From: Acanthococcus lagerstroemiae | Lineage: Eukaryota; Arthropoda; Insecta; Hemiptera; Eriococcidae | NCBI GenBank assembly: GCA_031841125.1 | Contig: CM063112.1 | Span: forward strand, 18,874,603-18,938,602 | DNA: 64,000 nucleotides | Reading direction: 5' to 3' | In this document: positions 1 to 13,691 of the stretch, piece after piece | Numbering within the stretch: position 1 is the stretch's first letter | Layout of the letters: each line of letters opens with the position of its first letter | Made by a program: the position numbers and the translations under genes | Notes under the pieces: generated by a model | Seen by the model: only the letters and a program-made list of their open reading frames with translations | Told to the model about the DNA's origin: nothing | Databases searched by the model: none

Positions 1-489
1 TGCCTAGCAAGTATATTTCGAGTCAAATTTATAATATTTTTAACCGAAGGAAATGTTTAATTTTCATTAGGATGCTTTGATTTTAACCATGGCCAAAATG
101 TGAATCTCAAAATAGACAAAACCATCCAGTTAAACAGTATCAGTGTTCAGTGCAGATAAGGAAGGCTGTTTGGAAACCAACAGAGCATTACAGTAAGCAC
201 TCTTTATGCTTATTAACCTACATTGAATGATTTTATGATTTTTGTTGTTGCATTTTTGGCAAAAAGCTATATCCCGTAAAAAAAAAAAAAAAAAAAAAAA
301 AACCGTATACGGGTGAATCTCTGAATAACCAGAAAATTGTAGTAACCAGGAATTTTCTCTACAACTAAGAACATGAAGTAACTTTTTTTTTTTTTAATCA
401 ATAGCGAAGAACCCCCTTATTACCGACAACAATCTCTCAGTCATTCCCATCGCACTAGAACTGAGGAAGGTACTCAAATAGAGTAAAAG
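1..489. other. AT-rich stretch without a gene
   Basis: No coding signal was seen on either strand. A run of about 24 A residues lies near 279-302 and a short T run near 383-395. A minus-strand open frame at 394-672 has no recognisable motif and overlaps the motif cluster that begins at 490, so it is not called as a gene. Confidence 0.5.
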
Positions 490-1639
490 TTCCATCGTAG
501 TATACTGTAACCAACTTCGATTTTCGACTGTAGTTGACCGCAGGTCCATTATTATCAAGAAACAATCAAAATTTATAAGGTTCACGAGAAAAGAGGTAAT
601 AGAATATAAGTTAAGAGCGGAGAAAAAAATTTTTGAACTGAGACGTACATCTACAAGAGAGGAAGAAGTCATGAAATTAGTTTTTTTCCATCGTAGTATA
701 CAAAATTTGAATCATCTTAATATGGGACTAGTTTAGATTCACTGATGGGAAAAAGTACTGAATCTTCTTATTTAGCACAGAAGTATAGCGATCCAATCAT
801 GAAAATTGTCTATTTTTGAACTTATTTGCAGACTTTTTGCCAAATTTCTGTCAAAAAATCCCGTTCTATTTTTTTTCTATTCCATCGTAGTATACGATTA
901 TACGCCATGAAGTTCTAGTCTGAGAAAAACGATTTTGACTTTTTCATAAAAGGGAACACTGCCTATTATAATTTTGTGCTTCATTACTGCATGCTGGCCA
1001 GTGTTGCTCTGTTGAATTAAGAAAGATGTTCAAATTTTCTATCGTGGTATACATTTTTTCTTTCCATCGTAGTATCGAAGTATAATATTGAAGAATACTA
1101 CGATGGAAAAGAAGATATTACAATGGAATTTATCGTTGCTTTTGCCACATTATCCAGAAGAGACAGCTGAATGGTGATGATTTCTCTTCAGCCCGTTGTT
1201 TCACATCTTCATGACCTGTCAATACTCATCCTAGATAACCTTTTTTTTCTCTTTGAAGGAACGATGTCCGTACACCAGGTCACATGGAACGCACAAGAAT
1301 GTGGCATCCTCTGTTTCAACAAATTGAGTTGCTTCGAATGCGAAGGAGAATGCGCTCATTACTTCCTTGCCGAGAAAAAATATTCAGAGGCAGACACTGA
1401 TGCATCCAATCCCGACGATGTTGAAGTACTTCTTTCTTATGTCTTGAATTGTACTCCTTGCTATTCAGATGAATATTCTTCTCGTTTCTTCAGTTGTCGT
1501 CCTCGCTATTGGAATACATCTGGTTGTATGTTCCTCAAATTCCATTGTGATATCAAGCAATTCCATCGTAATATTAAGCAATTCCATTGTAGTATCAAAG
1601 AAATAGAGAATACTACAATGGAATTCCATCGTAGTATAC
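490..1639. repeat. Cluster of a 16-bp motif, TTCCATCGTAGTATAC, in both orientations
   Basis: Near-identical copies of TTCCATCGTAGTATAC start at 490, 686, 880, 1062, 1561 and 1624. Variants are at about 1038, 1540 and 1582. Reverse-complement copies are at about 1094, 1113 and 1609. At 1609-1639 a reverse and a forward copy abut to form an imperfect palindrome centred on GGAATTCC. The spacing is irregular, so this is not a simple satellite. I did not notice the motif elsewhere in the window. Subterminal repeats of a transposon or clustered protein-binding sites both fit; the sequence does not decide between them. Confidence 0.75.
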
Positions 1640-1722
1640 AAAAAGCCCCCTTCTACCCCCTATGTGGCGTTTCTTGTGGGACTTACCCCATACATGTACT
1701 TACTTGCAGGTATACTACATGA
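1259..1722 (+). CDS. Possible Cys-rich exon, function unknown
   Basis: An open frame runs from 1171 to 1722. A long pyrimidine tract followed by GAAG at 1241-1258 resembles a 3' splice site, so an exon could begin at 1259, with an internal ATG at 1263. The first hundred residues contain paired cysteines (ECGILC, CFECEGEC, CTPC) and an acidic segment and look protein-like. From about 1540 onward the frame only translates copies of the 16-bp motif (repeated FHR/FHC-SI phrases), so the C-terminal part is probably not host coding sequence. The family is not recognised. It may be a fragment of a transposon protein, since it lies inside the motif cluster. Confidence 0.22.
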
Positions 1723-2180
1723 TCCGCAGGAAAAAAATTGTCAAGATTTCAATTTTAAAATTTGAATGATTTTTGGTTATTTTCAGAGATATCCACCCGT
1801 ACTAACTCGAACTAAGTATAATATAATATACACTATTACCAGTAATTCAACTGTTGATATTAATATTTTGTTTCGTATTACCATCAGATTCGTCGAATGA
1901 TGCTGAGAGAATATGGCGCGATTATACAGCAGTATCTCATTTAAAGAAGGCTGTTCTATCGCGGGAGTCCCCCATTAAAGAAATTCTACTCAAGATCAGA
2001 CGCGGTTGATTCTTGGTAAATCGATGATAAGAATTCATTTAACCACTTTTCATCTCAAAAACTGATTGATACGAGAAATTTGAGGCAAAATATTCATTCA
2101 GTTCCACGGAAGTAAGAAAAGTTGTTTATTCTCTTTTGTTGGCAAAAATTATGTTAAAAAATTTCGCCGACGAAAATATC
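1723..2180. other. Noncoding stretch between the motif cluster and the zinc-finger remains
   Basis: AT-rich, with stops in all frames. No repeats or motifs were identified, apart from a partial GTATACTAC word near 1710 that recalls the upstream 16-bp motif. Confidence 0.4.
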
Positions 2181-2204
2181 TGAAATTCACATAAAGAAAG
2201 AGTA

Positions 2205-4416
<2,212 letters not shown>

Positions 4417-5187
4417 AATGATCTCAAATTTGGAGCCGGTGCGAGGAACTTGCTCTTGGAGGGTGTAAACACTAAGAATCCCGTCTGAAATGTTAAAGCC
4501 CTTTGGCCTTCCCAATTTTTTCAACTGTGAGCTGAAATTTCCCGACTTTTCGGTGTATGGCATGAACGGGGTAGAGATCACCCCATGCCCCTTTTGGCGA
4601 CGCCGCCGAAGGTAATCCGCGAATATTCGTACATGCACGACGAATCCATTTTGAAGTGAAATTCTCAAACGAGAGCGGCGAAGAAGACATTCGACTACCC
4701 CAATGGGTCTATATGGGAAACAAACGAACCAGACAATGAAGGCCACTGATTTGTCGATGCCTTGGCTGGATCAGTTGTACGAACCGGAAGGTGCGTGTCA
4801 CACGAGCGTTTTTTTAACGCGTCGGATAAATACACGCGCGGTTTGAAAGTACATCCGCATATGAACGTTGTCATATGAAGCGAACAAATCCGTCGCGTCA
4901 TTTTATCCGCGACGGATCAAAAACGCGTGGAAAAAACAACGCTTGGATTCTCATGCCGCGCGTTCGTGTCCGCGCCATGGAGGCGGCTAGATTAGCATGA
5001 TGCAATATGTTCACTGTCACACGAGCGAAGAAAAAACGTGGCGTTCAAGCGAGAATGGGAGTAGAAAATTATTTTTCAAGTTCAAGTACGAGTACTACCC
5101 AAGTTTCAATTATTTTATTAAAAAAAAAATACATATATTTCATTCAAAAAATAAAATAGTGATCGAAGTAAGTTACAATGGTTAAGT
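4417..5187. repeat. Noncoding region with a CG-rich MITE-like repeat
   Basis: No host gene is recognised. The words GTGTCACACGAGCG at about 4795 and CTGTCACACGAGCG at about 5013 are directly repeated. Between them lie palindromic fragments built on AACGCG and ACGCGCG, notably richer in CpG than their surroundings. Related words recur at 7888-7957. A minus-strand frame at 4411-4746 is open for 111 codons but matches nothing I know and overlaps the zinc-finger stop codon. Confidence 0.4.
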
Positions 5188-5247
5188 TCAGGGGCGGAAA
5201 TAGAGCGAAAACTTTGGGGGGGGGGATCTTCTACCTACATATATATA
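5187..5247 (+). mobile_element. 5' end of a repeat interrupted by the foldback element (left part)
   Basis: GGGGCGGAAATAGAGCG followed by a G run matches the left end of the element at 58821. The match continues after the foldback insertion at 7509-7640 (TCTGTCTATGTCCTTCATAT and AACAACACAGCTGCAGACTT-like words), with the two halves in register with 58880-59060. Confidence 0.7.
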
Positions 5248-7508
5248 CAGGGTTAGTCGGTTTTCCGTCCGCCATAGGAAAACTAGTTTTTCGCGAAACC
5301 GGAGCACCTTGTTCCGCCCGGCGAGCGGTCTCTGACAAGAATTTCGTGGGATATTCGTTGGAAACTCCAATGGCTTCTGAAGAATTTTATCAAGAATCTT
5401 CAGCAAAAATTTTCCAAAATCTCCGAAGAATTTTTTCATTGGAAATCTTCGAAAAAATCTCCTATTCAGGAGAAATTTGCGATAATTATCGAAGAATGTG
5501 ATCAGAAATCGTTGAGAAATATCTCCAATGATTTCAGGCGAATTTTGTTAGAAATTTTAGGAAAAATCTCCAATAATTCCAAATAATATTATCAAGAATC
5601 ATCACGAAGTAGCTATAATGATTTCGGACGGATATCTTTAGAAAAAATGTTGATACTTTTCAGAGATTTTCGTCAGAAATGTTCGAGAAGAATCTCCAAT
5701 GATTTCTAAGGAATTAATTAGAAATCTTGAAGAAAAAAATGTGATTTCCGGAGAATTTTATCGGAGATATTCAGAAAAAAGTCCAGTGTTTCCCAAAGAA
5801 TTTTCTCGAAAATCTTCAGGAAAATTTTCCGATAATTTTTAAAATTCTCCAAAAACAGCTCCGATAATTTCCAAAGAATCTCATCGAAAATTTTTAGAAA
5901 AAATTTCCAATAATTTCCGAAAAATCGCATCGGAAATCTTTAGAGAAAATCTGCATTGTTTTCCAAAAAATTTCATGAAAATTCTTTGAGAAAATTTCCT
6001 GATAGTTTTTGGAAAATTTTATTGAAAGCACCCGGGGAATAATACCAAGAGTTTTGAAGAATTGCACCGAAAATCTTTAGAAAAAACCTTCGATTATTTC
6101 CAAGGAATTTCATGAAAAATATTCAGGACGATTCCTTTGATTTTCAAAGATTATTTCCGAAAAACTTTATCGAAAATATTAAGGGTAAATTTCCGATCAT
6201 TTTCAATGAATTTTATCGGACATCATTGAAAAACAATATCCGATGATTTCAGGAGAAATTTGTGGGAAATTTTAGGAAAACTCGGTGACCATCCCAAAGG
6301 ATTTTATCGGAAATCATTGAGAAGTACCTTCTATGATTCTTGGAGGTTTTTTCAGAAAGAACTTTCTTGGGAAACATTGGAAATTTTCTCTGAAATTTTT
6401 CGATGAGATTCTTCGGACATCATGAGAGTTGTTTTCTGAAAATTTCCGATGCAATTCTCTAAAAATTAACGGAAAATTTTCCCGAAGATTTTCGAGGAAA
6501 TTCTTTGAAAAACACTGAACTTTTTTCTGAGTATTTCCAATGAAATTCTCCGGATATCATCACATTTTTTCTCAAAGACTTCTGATTAATTCCTTAGAAA
6601 TCACTGGAGATTTGCCCCGAACATGTTTGACGAAAATCTCTGAAAAGCATCAAAATTTTTTCTAAGGATATCCTTCCAAAATTATTAGAGATACTTCGAT
6701 GATTCTTGATAAAATTGTTTGGAATGATTAATTGAAAATGATCGGAAATTTACCTTTAATATTTTCGATAAAGTTCGTCGGAAATAATCTTTGAAAATCA
6801 AAGGAATGGTCCCGAATATTTTTCATGAAATTCCTTGGAAATAATCGAAGGTTTTTTCTAAAGATTTTCGGTGCAATTCTTCAAAACTCTTGGTGTTATT
6901 CCCCGAGTGTGCTTTCGATAAAATTCTCCAAAAATTATCAGGAAATTTTCTCGAAGAATTTTTATGAAATTTTTTGGGGGAAAAATAGAGATTTTTTCTA
7001 AAGATTTCCGAAAATTTACAATGAAATTGCTTAAAAATCATCCGAGATTTTTTCCCCGAAGATTTACAATGAAATTCTTCGGAGATGATCGAACATTTTT
7101 CCAGAAGATTTTCGATGAAATTCATCAGAAACCATCGGAGGTTTTCTTCGAATATTTCATATGAAATTCTTCAAAAATTGTCAGGAAATTTTCTCGAAGA
7201 ATGCTGATGAACTTTCTTGGAAAACATTGGAAATTATTTCTAAAAAATTTCGATGAGATTCTTCGAAAACTATCGCAAATTTTTCCTGAATAGAGATTTT
7301 TTTCGAAGATTTCCGATGAAATTTTTCGGAGACTTAGAAAATTTTTTCGGAAGATTCTTGATAAAATGCTTCAAAAGCCATCGGAGTTTTCTCCGAATAT
7401 TTCCCATGAAATTCTTGCCAAAGAGACCGGTCGCCTGGCGAAACAACGTGCCCCTGGTTTTGCGAAAAACTAGTTTTCCTATGGTGGAAGGAAAACCGAC
7501 TAACCCTG
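5248..7508. mobile_element. Foldback-type DNA element, 2.26 kb, with arms built from tandem repeats
   Basis: The termini are inverted: CAGGGTTAGTCGGTTTTCC at 5248 matches the reverse complement of the end at 7508, and about 95 bp of each terminus pair (5248-5345 with 7411-7508). The interior is two long arms of imperfect 50-60 bp repeats. In the left arm the phrases read GAATTTTATCGGAAATC; in the right arm the same phrases run in reverse complement (GATGAAATTCTTCGGA). Orientation switches near 6340. No transposase is encoded; all open frames here are short translations of the repeats. TA lies on both sides of the insertion when compared with the uninterrupted relative at 58880-58910, which suggests a TA target duplication. 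The structure resembles FB elements: long inverted arms of tandem repeats and non-autonomous. Confidence 0.8.
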
Positions 7509-7640
7509 TGTAAAAATAAATGCATGTCCGTCTGTCTGTCTATGTCCTTCATATTTTCATGGAAATTTCTATTAACAACACAGCTGCAGACTTTACTACG
7601 CTGTTCATCCAAAGGATAGGAATAAAGAAGAAATTCCACT
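7509..7640 (+). mobile_element. Continuation of the repeat split by the foldback element
   Basis: TGTCTGTCTATGTCCTTCAT and the following ATGGAAATTTCTATTAACAA match 58905-59000 and 59210-59345, which belong to the uninterrupted family copy. The right end of this copy was not located. Confidence 0.6.
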
Positions 7641-7887
7641 TATTTTAAATTTAGACAACAGATAGAATCTTTCAGGGTATTTTTCTAATTCCGGATATTT
7701 TGTATAAAAATGTCCTAATTTCAAATGATTGTGCAACAAAACTGAGTGCACCCAATATCTTTGTTTTTTCTTCTAAAGAAATAGACAGAAATCACAACAA
7801 GTAGGTATGTACAACTTTACACCCAAGTAAAAAGCTAAAAACACGTGTCGAAGTGAAAATCATCCGCTCAGTGTGACAATGTACTCA

Positions 7888-7957
7888 TTTTTAATCGCGC
7901 GTGTTTTTTAACGCAGCGTAAAAAACACGCGCGGAAGAAAAACGCGCGATTAAAATC
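7888..7957. repeat. CpG-rich perfect hairpin
   Basis: TTTTAATCGCGCGT at 7888 pairs with ACGCGCGATTAAAA ending near 7955. Inside it, CGCGCGTGTTTTTTAACGC pairs with the following TAAAAAACACGCGCG. It is probably the core of a MITE related to the repeat at 4795-5030. Confidence 0.6.
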
Positions 7958-9045
7958 GATTTTATCTGCGAACGATTTCACAGTCGAGGGAAAAGCAGGT
8001 CACTTAGACTTGGATTTCTCACTGAGCAGTTACTTGTTAGAGAGCAAGGACAGACGCAGACAAAGAGCCTATATATAATCGTACATAGTTTTAATTGGCT
8101 AGTTTTTTACTATTTCATTTTAATTTAAGGGTGTAGTTTTTGGGATAATATGAAGATTTAGTTGATCGTTGGATCATTTTCAACGTTATAATGGAATATG
8201 ATAAGAACTACCTATCTAGATAAGCCATTGAACTTTTGTGCATATTGCATGTACCCTGTACAGTACTTTTACATAAGTAGATTAGTGTATATAATTATCA
8301 TTTAATTTAATAACGATAATTAAGACGTGACAAGAGTATACGCTTGCATTATGCTTTTTTTTTTATGTTTCAACTAAGTTGCATTTCTATATTATGCAGT
8401 TATTACTTAACATACAAAATATTACCTATGACATAAGGTTGTGCAGTGTACTACATGGTATTATACTTTATCCAATTATACTGTAACTCTACTTCGTAAC
8501 ATTATTGTTCACCACTTTTTCTTAACTATTTACAGCATTATTAATGTAATGCTAGAATTACAAAATGAGGGAGAGAATGTGTGTTAAGTTTAACATAGGA
8601 TCCCCCGAAAGAAAATAGATGTAATTTTCCTTTAAAGCTTCCAAAACGTCGAGTTTAGTCGAAAAAATTGAATTGCCCATAGAAAATCGTTCTTAAGTGT
8701 ATATGAATGGATCACCTACCATTAATTTTGAGAAAAGGTTATTCAATTCGGGTTAAAAAAATACACATTTTTGATCTTCGAATATCACAGATCACAGAAA
8801 CTAAGTAAGAGCCTTGAAACGAATCTCTACTTAGATTTCAGAAACGCTCAAACCATTTACATGGGTCATTCTGTGAAAGTTGGGCATTCCAAGTCGCTAT
8901 GCAATCGTGAGAGAAGTAATCTACTTTTGGCATTTTTTATACGTACCGTAAATTGGGGCTATTTTACACATTTTCCTAGTTTTTGTTTTTTTAGTTTTTT
9001 CGCTGGGGTAAATGGACAAATGAAAATTCTTTAATTCAATTGTCA
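7958..9045. other. AT-rich stretch without recognisable features
   Basis: No coding exon, repeat pair or motif was supported here. The open frame at 8771-9034 carries no known motif. Confidence 0.4.
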
Positions 9046-10585
9046 AGGGCTAGTAGGAGAGGAAAGGTTACACCTTACACGAATTCAAAATAGCATTGGA
9101 AAAAATTAAATGGTATATTGAGGGCCTGTCCGAAATTAGAAGAGAAGGGGAAAATCTGATTAAAAGAAACAGCGGCAATTATTTTTACTACTTCGAATCA
9201 ACACACTTTTTGAAAAAAGATTGAGCAGAAAATGGACATGGAGGTCCCCAGATTACCAAACAAAAAACGAAATCGACGACTTTTTGATAAATAACACTAG
9301 GATAGAGTCAAATTACGAAATTCTCAATAATGCGCGTTTTTTCTCGGACCACAGAATGGATAGGGCCTCCCCGCGAATTATGACCAAACGTTACAGGCCA
9401 AATTACTCGTAAAATAACTCCGAGTTGGGTAAGGAGCTTATTACTCCCAGATATAGAATGAATGACTTTAATGGCATCTTGAAGGCGACGCTGGATGGGG
9501 CAAATATATCATGTTTGGTGATCTACGAGCGAAATACGATTGGTTGATAGCAATGTTGAACGAGGCTGAACAAGAAGTTGGTTGCAAAAGAAACAAACCA
9601 ATCACGGACGACAAGCTTAGCAAGAAAACTAAGGAGCTCATCGTAAAAAGAACAAAACTCAGAAGCAAGGCCAAGATTAGTAAGAACCAAATTGAGTTGA
9701 CTGAACTGAACAAGGCTATTAGGCGAAAGGTCCGCTAGGAAGTTTCCAAATTCGACCAAGAGAAAGCGAGAGAACTCAATGAGGAGAGCTGGTCAATCAA
9801 GAAGGCACGGAAAGCGATGTCCAGAGGGCAGTACTCGCTCCCGTTCTTTAAATCTAAGAACCATCGTAATAAAATTTTTGATAGGGGAGAAATCTTACAA
9901 GAAGCTACAGATTTTTACAAATCGCTGCATATGTCACCAAACCCGCCAGTGGAGAAGGGAAGTCAAGTCCCTGTCCATTGCAATATGGCATCAGGGAAGG
10001 GGTCACCTGCATTTTTGGAATCCGAAATTTACAAAGTATTGAATTCTTTAAAATGTAGTATAGTTGCGGGCCCCGATAAAATTGAAAGCTCCACCTTGAA
10101 AACAGCTGCAGATGCACTATCACCTTTCTTGACAGCTCTCTTTGATCAGTTTTTGAAAACTGACTCCTCACCGGGGCCAGTGGCAGCTTTCGGAGATAAT
10201 ATTACTTCATAAAATAGGGGACAGGAGTAACCTTGATAATTACAGACCTATTAGCCTAACCTCAAATCTTGGCAAAGTTTTTCTGAAACTGTTGAAAAAC
10301 AGAATGTACCCAACTCTCGACTTTCAGCAATCTAAAGATCAAGCAGGGTTCAGGCAGGGGTTCTCTACCATTGACCACATACTTACTCTCAACCGAATTA
10401 TTGAGAAGGCGAGGGAATATAAAATAAAAATAAATATAATGTTTATCGACTTTAACAAAGCGTTTGATTCTATTAGCCTCGGAAGTGTAATGGAGGCGTT
10501 AGAGAGTCAAGGAGTGGAAGGTGATATAATTCAATTCTTAAGAAATCTCTACATAAAATCAAAAGCATCTTCCCCCTTCATACCA
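9046..10585 (+). pseudogene. RTE-like LINE fragment (endonuclease and reverse transcriptase remains)
   Basis: Several frames in order give parts of a non-LTR retrotransposon polyprotein. These are the endonuclease phrase GLSEIRREGE near 9130; the WTWRSPDYQTKNEIDDF phrase near 9235 (normally W-SPDGKTKNEID); the linker region at 9511-9738; the pre-RT region with AGPDKIESS near 10065; and RT phrases NYRPISLTSN near 10240, AGFRQGFSTIDHI near 10345 and FIDFNKAFDSI near 10445. Sequence between the two endonuclease pieces is deleted. Frameshifts and stops occur near 9737 and 10200. Homology ends near 10585, before the catalytic FADD motif. It is a dead, truncated copy; the RTE/BovB-like assignment rests on the phrases named. 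Confidence 0.8.
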
Positions 10586-10613
10586 AGTCTGGCTACGCCA
10601 CTGCAGTGGCGAG
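10571..10613 (+). mobile_element. End of a hAT-like MITE joined to the LINE
   Basis: The stretch ending TCTGGCTACGCCACTG is almost identical to 45250-45283 and to the CAGTGGCGTAGCCA termini of the hAT element at 27305-28413. It marks the right end of a short hAT-like remnant that truncates the LINE reading frame. Confidence 0.55.
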
Positions 10614-10689
10614 AATGTTCCATCCATAGGGGAATATTCATTTTCATTGATTATGATAACGACTACTATTCCAACAGACATGCATAAAT

Positions 10690-11166
10690 TGCCTCTGTTG
10701 ATCGGATTAGGTTATTTATATTTTAATTAATTAATTAATCTTTTCAGTAGTTGCTACAACTAATTTTTATTATTACCAAGAGGTTTTACTTGTCTTATCT
10801 AATAGCAATGCTAAGACAAAGATTATCCGGTGCTGTACATAATTCAATGTTTGTATTCTTGCTCCTTCAAATATGGAAGCGGGCAAGCATATCTACAATG
10901 GTTCAGTATGAGTTACATACTTAACCATCTGAAGGGATTACACACTTGGAATTAAGATTTGATTAATAATACAGAATAGAGCGGATTATATCCTATCAGA
11001 TAGAAATTTCAAGTCTGTTGAGTTGATTTCATGTCATAAAATCGAAATGTTTTCAATTTGTGTAGATGGGCATTTTCTTTATTTGGAAACCAGAACTTGA
11101 AATACATATCCACGGATATAGTATTTGAAATTGTTTGCTTGTGTAATCAAATCAAAAATAACACTC
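10690..11166. other. AT-rich stretch without recognisable features
   Basis: No coding signal and no repeat pair was found apart from short TTAATTAA runs near 10725. Confidence 0.4.
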
Positions 11167-11168
11167 TA

Positions 11169-12997
11169 CAGGGTGTTCCGGGAGTGGACGATAAAACTTC
11201 GCCTGGTTATACACCAGACTTAGTACATTGATGTTATAAGGGTTGCATCGCTCCGTAACTTAAGGGCGCTGCGGCGTTGAAAATTGAAATTTAATTTTCG
11301 TGTATCAAAAAGTCGAATAAAATATGATAAATTTTGGTTTATTAAAATTCTGAATTAAAAGATAACCTACCATATTTGGTATCAAATTAAAGAAGCGATC
11401 TTAGCGGATAAATTAAGACTATAACGAACAATTTTTGTTCATCTGGGACCAAGAAAAATAAAAAAGAAGTGATGAAAAAAAATCAAAAATTGACACGACA
11501 CACTGTTTTTTATTGTAATTTGAGAAACTGACCTATCAACACCATGATATTTTAAGCTAAACAATAGCAGAAGGTTGCGGTCTTTCAAAACAGCTCAGTA
11601 CTTCTAGTCTCTAAGTCGCTTCGTTTTAGAGTTCTTCGCAAAGAAAGTAAAAGGCTGAATTTCCATCACCTGATTTTAACAAAGTAAAACCAATGTACAC
11701 TTTCTTTCATAAAATCTCTAGAAATGAAATACATTCACAAAATCTAATTTCTAATTGAAGAGAAGATTCTACCGAGTAAATTAGGACTGTAATGAGCTAT
11801 TCTCCTAAATTGTAATGACTGAGGAACATAAAATGGAAGACGACAAAGTGATGAAAACAATGAATTTTCAACGTAACATTTTAAAATGATGGACAAAATA
11901 ATTCTGCATTTGGACCACCGTTTACAGCCTATGTTAGCTTTATTTTCTGTGACCAAAACTTTCTCAAATCTGCTCATGCGGCTCATCCTTCAAATAACGC
12001 ACAACTGCGATCTTCCCAGTTTCTCTGAAATTTGTCGCATCTACATGTTAAATTTTCTTTCCTTAGCAATGTAGGAGGGGGAACAAAAAACCTGATGTAA
12101 TGCACTGCACAATAAGTATGCTCTCAAAGTAAACGGAAATGAAGACGTGAACGTTTGTGAAAAATCGAAACGGGAATTTTGACGAGTGGCCACACTAGTA
12201 ATAGGTAGAGGCTTCACCCTGGGAGCCAATTCGAACACATTCGTAATAATTCTGTCATACCCATAAATACGTGATAATCATAATTTTTGCATTTATTTTT
12301 TTCAAAAGTCATGTGCATCCATGTAGAAACAAGCTGTATTATCGCTTCTTTTTAATTTTTCTTGATTCCTAATGAACGAAAAATCTAAATTTGTCCGCGG
12401 AAATCTCTTTAAATTGATACCACATTTGATGGATTTTCTCTGGATTCTAAATTTTAATAAATTGAAATGTTTTACATTTCGTTCGATTTTTGGATGAAAT
12501 TTTCGAAATCCTAATTTCTTTCTTTGTAAATAACTCTAAAACGAAGCGACTTAGAGACTAGAAGTACTGAGCTGTTTTGAAAGAGCGCAACCTTCTGCTA
12601 TTGTTTAGCTTAAAATATCATGGTGTTGATTGGTCAGTTTCTCAAATTACAATGAAAAACAGTGTTTCGCGTCAATTTTTGATTTTTTTTTCATCACTTC
12701 TTTTTTATTTTACTTGGTCCCAGATTAGTAAAAATTGTTCGTTATAGTCTTAATTTGTCCGCTGGGATCGCTTTTTTAATTTGATACCAAATATGATAGG
12801 TTATCTCTTAATTCAGAATTTTCATAAACCAAAATTCATCATATTTTATTCGATTTTTCGATACACGAAAATTAAAATTTATTTTTCAACACCGCAGCGC
12901 CTCCAAGTTGCGGAGCGATGCAACCCTTATAACATCAATGTACTAAGTCTGGTATATAACCAGGCGAAGTTTTATCGTCCACTCCCGGAATACCCTG
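11169..12997. mobile_element. Long-TIR non-autonomous DNA element, 1.83 kb
   Basis: CAGGGTGTTCCGGGAGTGGA at 11169 matches, with one difference in this stretch, the reverse complement of the end at 12997. Pairing then continues for roughly 480 bp in each arm (11169-11650 with 12520-12997; for example GACTAGAAGTACTGAGCTG in both). TA flanks both ends (11167-11168 and 12998-12999), consistent with a TA target duplication. Within each arm a diverged second copy of the inner sequence is present (12300-12500 resembles 12660-12880), so the arms are internally duplicated. No transposase is present. Most open frames here are translations of the arms. Confidence 0.8.
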
Positions 12998-13690
12998 TAT
13001 ATCTAACATGTATCATAAGGCTTAAATTTTGAAGTAAGTAACCCAGTAAAAATTCAGTCTCGGGATGGAGCTCAGTGTGGACATTTAATACTTTTTTTTT
13101 AAATTTTAATTTTGAGTAACGGGCACTTACTTTGACAATTTTGCAAACAAAGATAATTTCTGGAGCTTGAAATTGTTTAGATAGAGCGACTGCAATCATG
13201 TGAAGCAGGTTGCCAGTTGCCTACAATATGTAATCAAAAAAGGATAAACGCACACGTACATACCTATAGCTACTTTACGGAAACATATAGGAAAAGTGAT
13301 ATATGAGAAAATTTAAAGGATGAACGTGCGGATTTTAAAAGTTTAGGACTAGCTTATTATACAAACAACTCGCTGAGTGGTGGAAAGAACAAATTATTGT
13401 TTTTTCCTTTTCGAGGTAATAATGTATGAAGAGGGGAGCGTGGCTGCGTACGGATAACCGCTCATTTTTCATGAACTTGTGTCATTTTTACCGTTATTTA
13501 TACTCGGGTTGCCTGCTCCGCTTCAGATATTCACATTTTCTTTCGGCGTCTCCGCGATTATGCGTGAAAATAGGGTTAAAGATATGTTAGCGAGTATATT
13601 TTTTCTGTAACAGGACACGATGCAATATGGCTGGCGATGCGTATAATCTCGTGTCGCCGAAGCTAATTAATGATCGAGAACTGCCAAGAC
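12998..13690. other. Region 3' of the gustatory-receptor-like gene
   Basis: No coding exon is recognised. Composition is a little richer in GC from 13430 to 13690. The receptor stop codon lies at 13694-13692, so the 3' untranslated region must fall here. No convincing AATAAA signal was assigned. Confidence 0.4.
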
Positions 13691-13691
13691 G

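Noticed and set aside
5188..7639. Many open frames of 60-110 codons with FFGNYWKFFLK-type repeats
   Set aside because: They translate the tandem repeats of the foldback arms; no coding constraint or start context.
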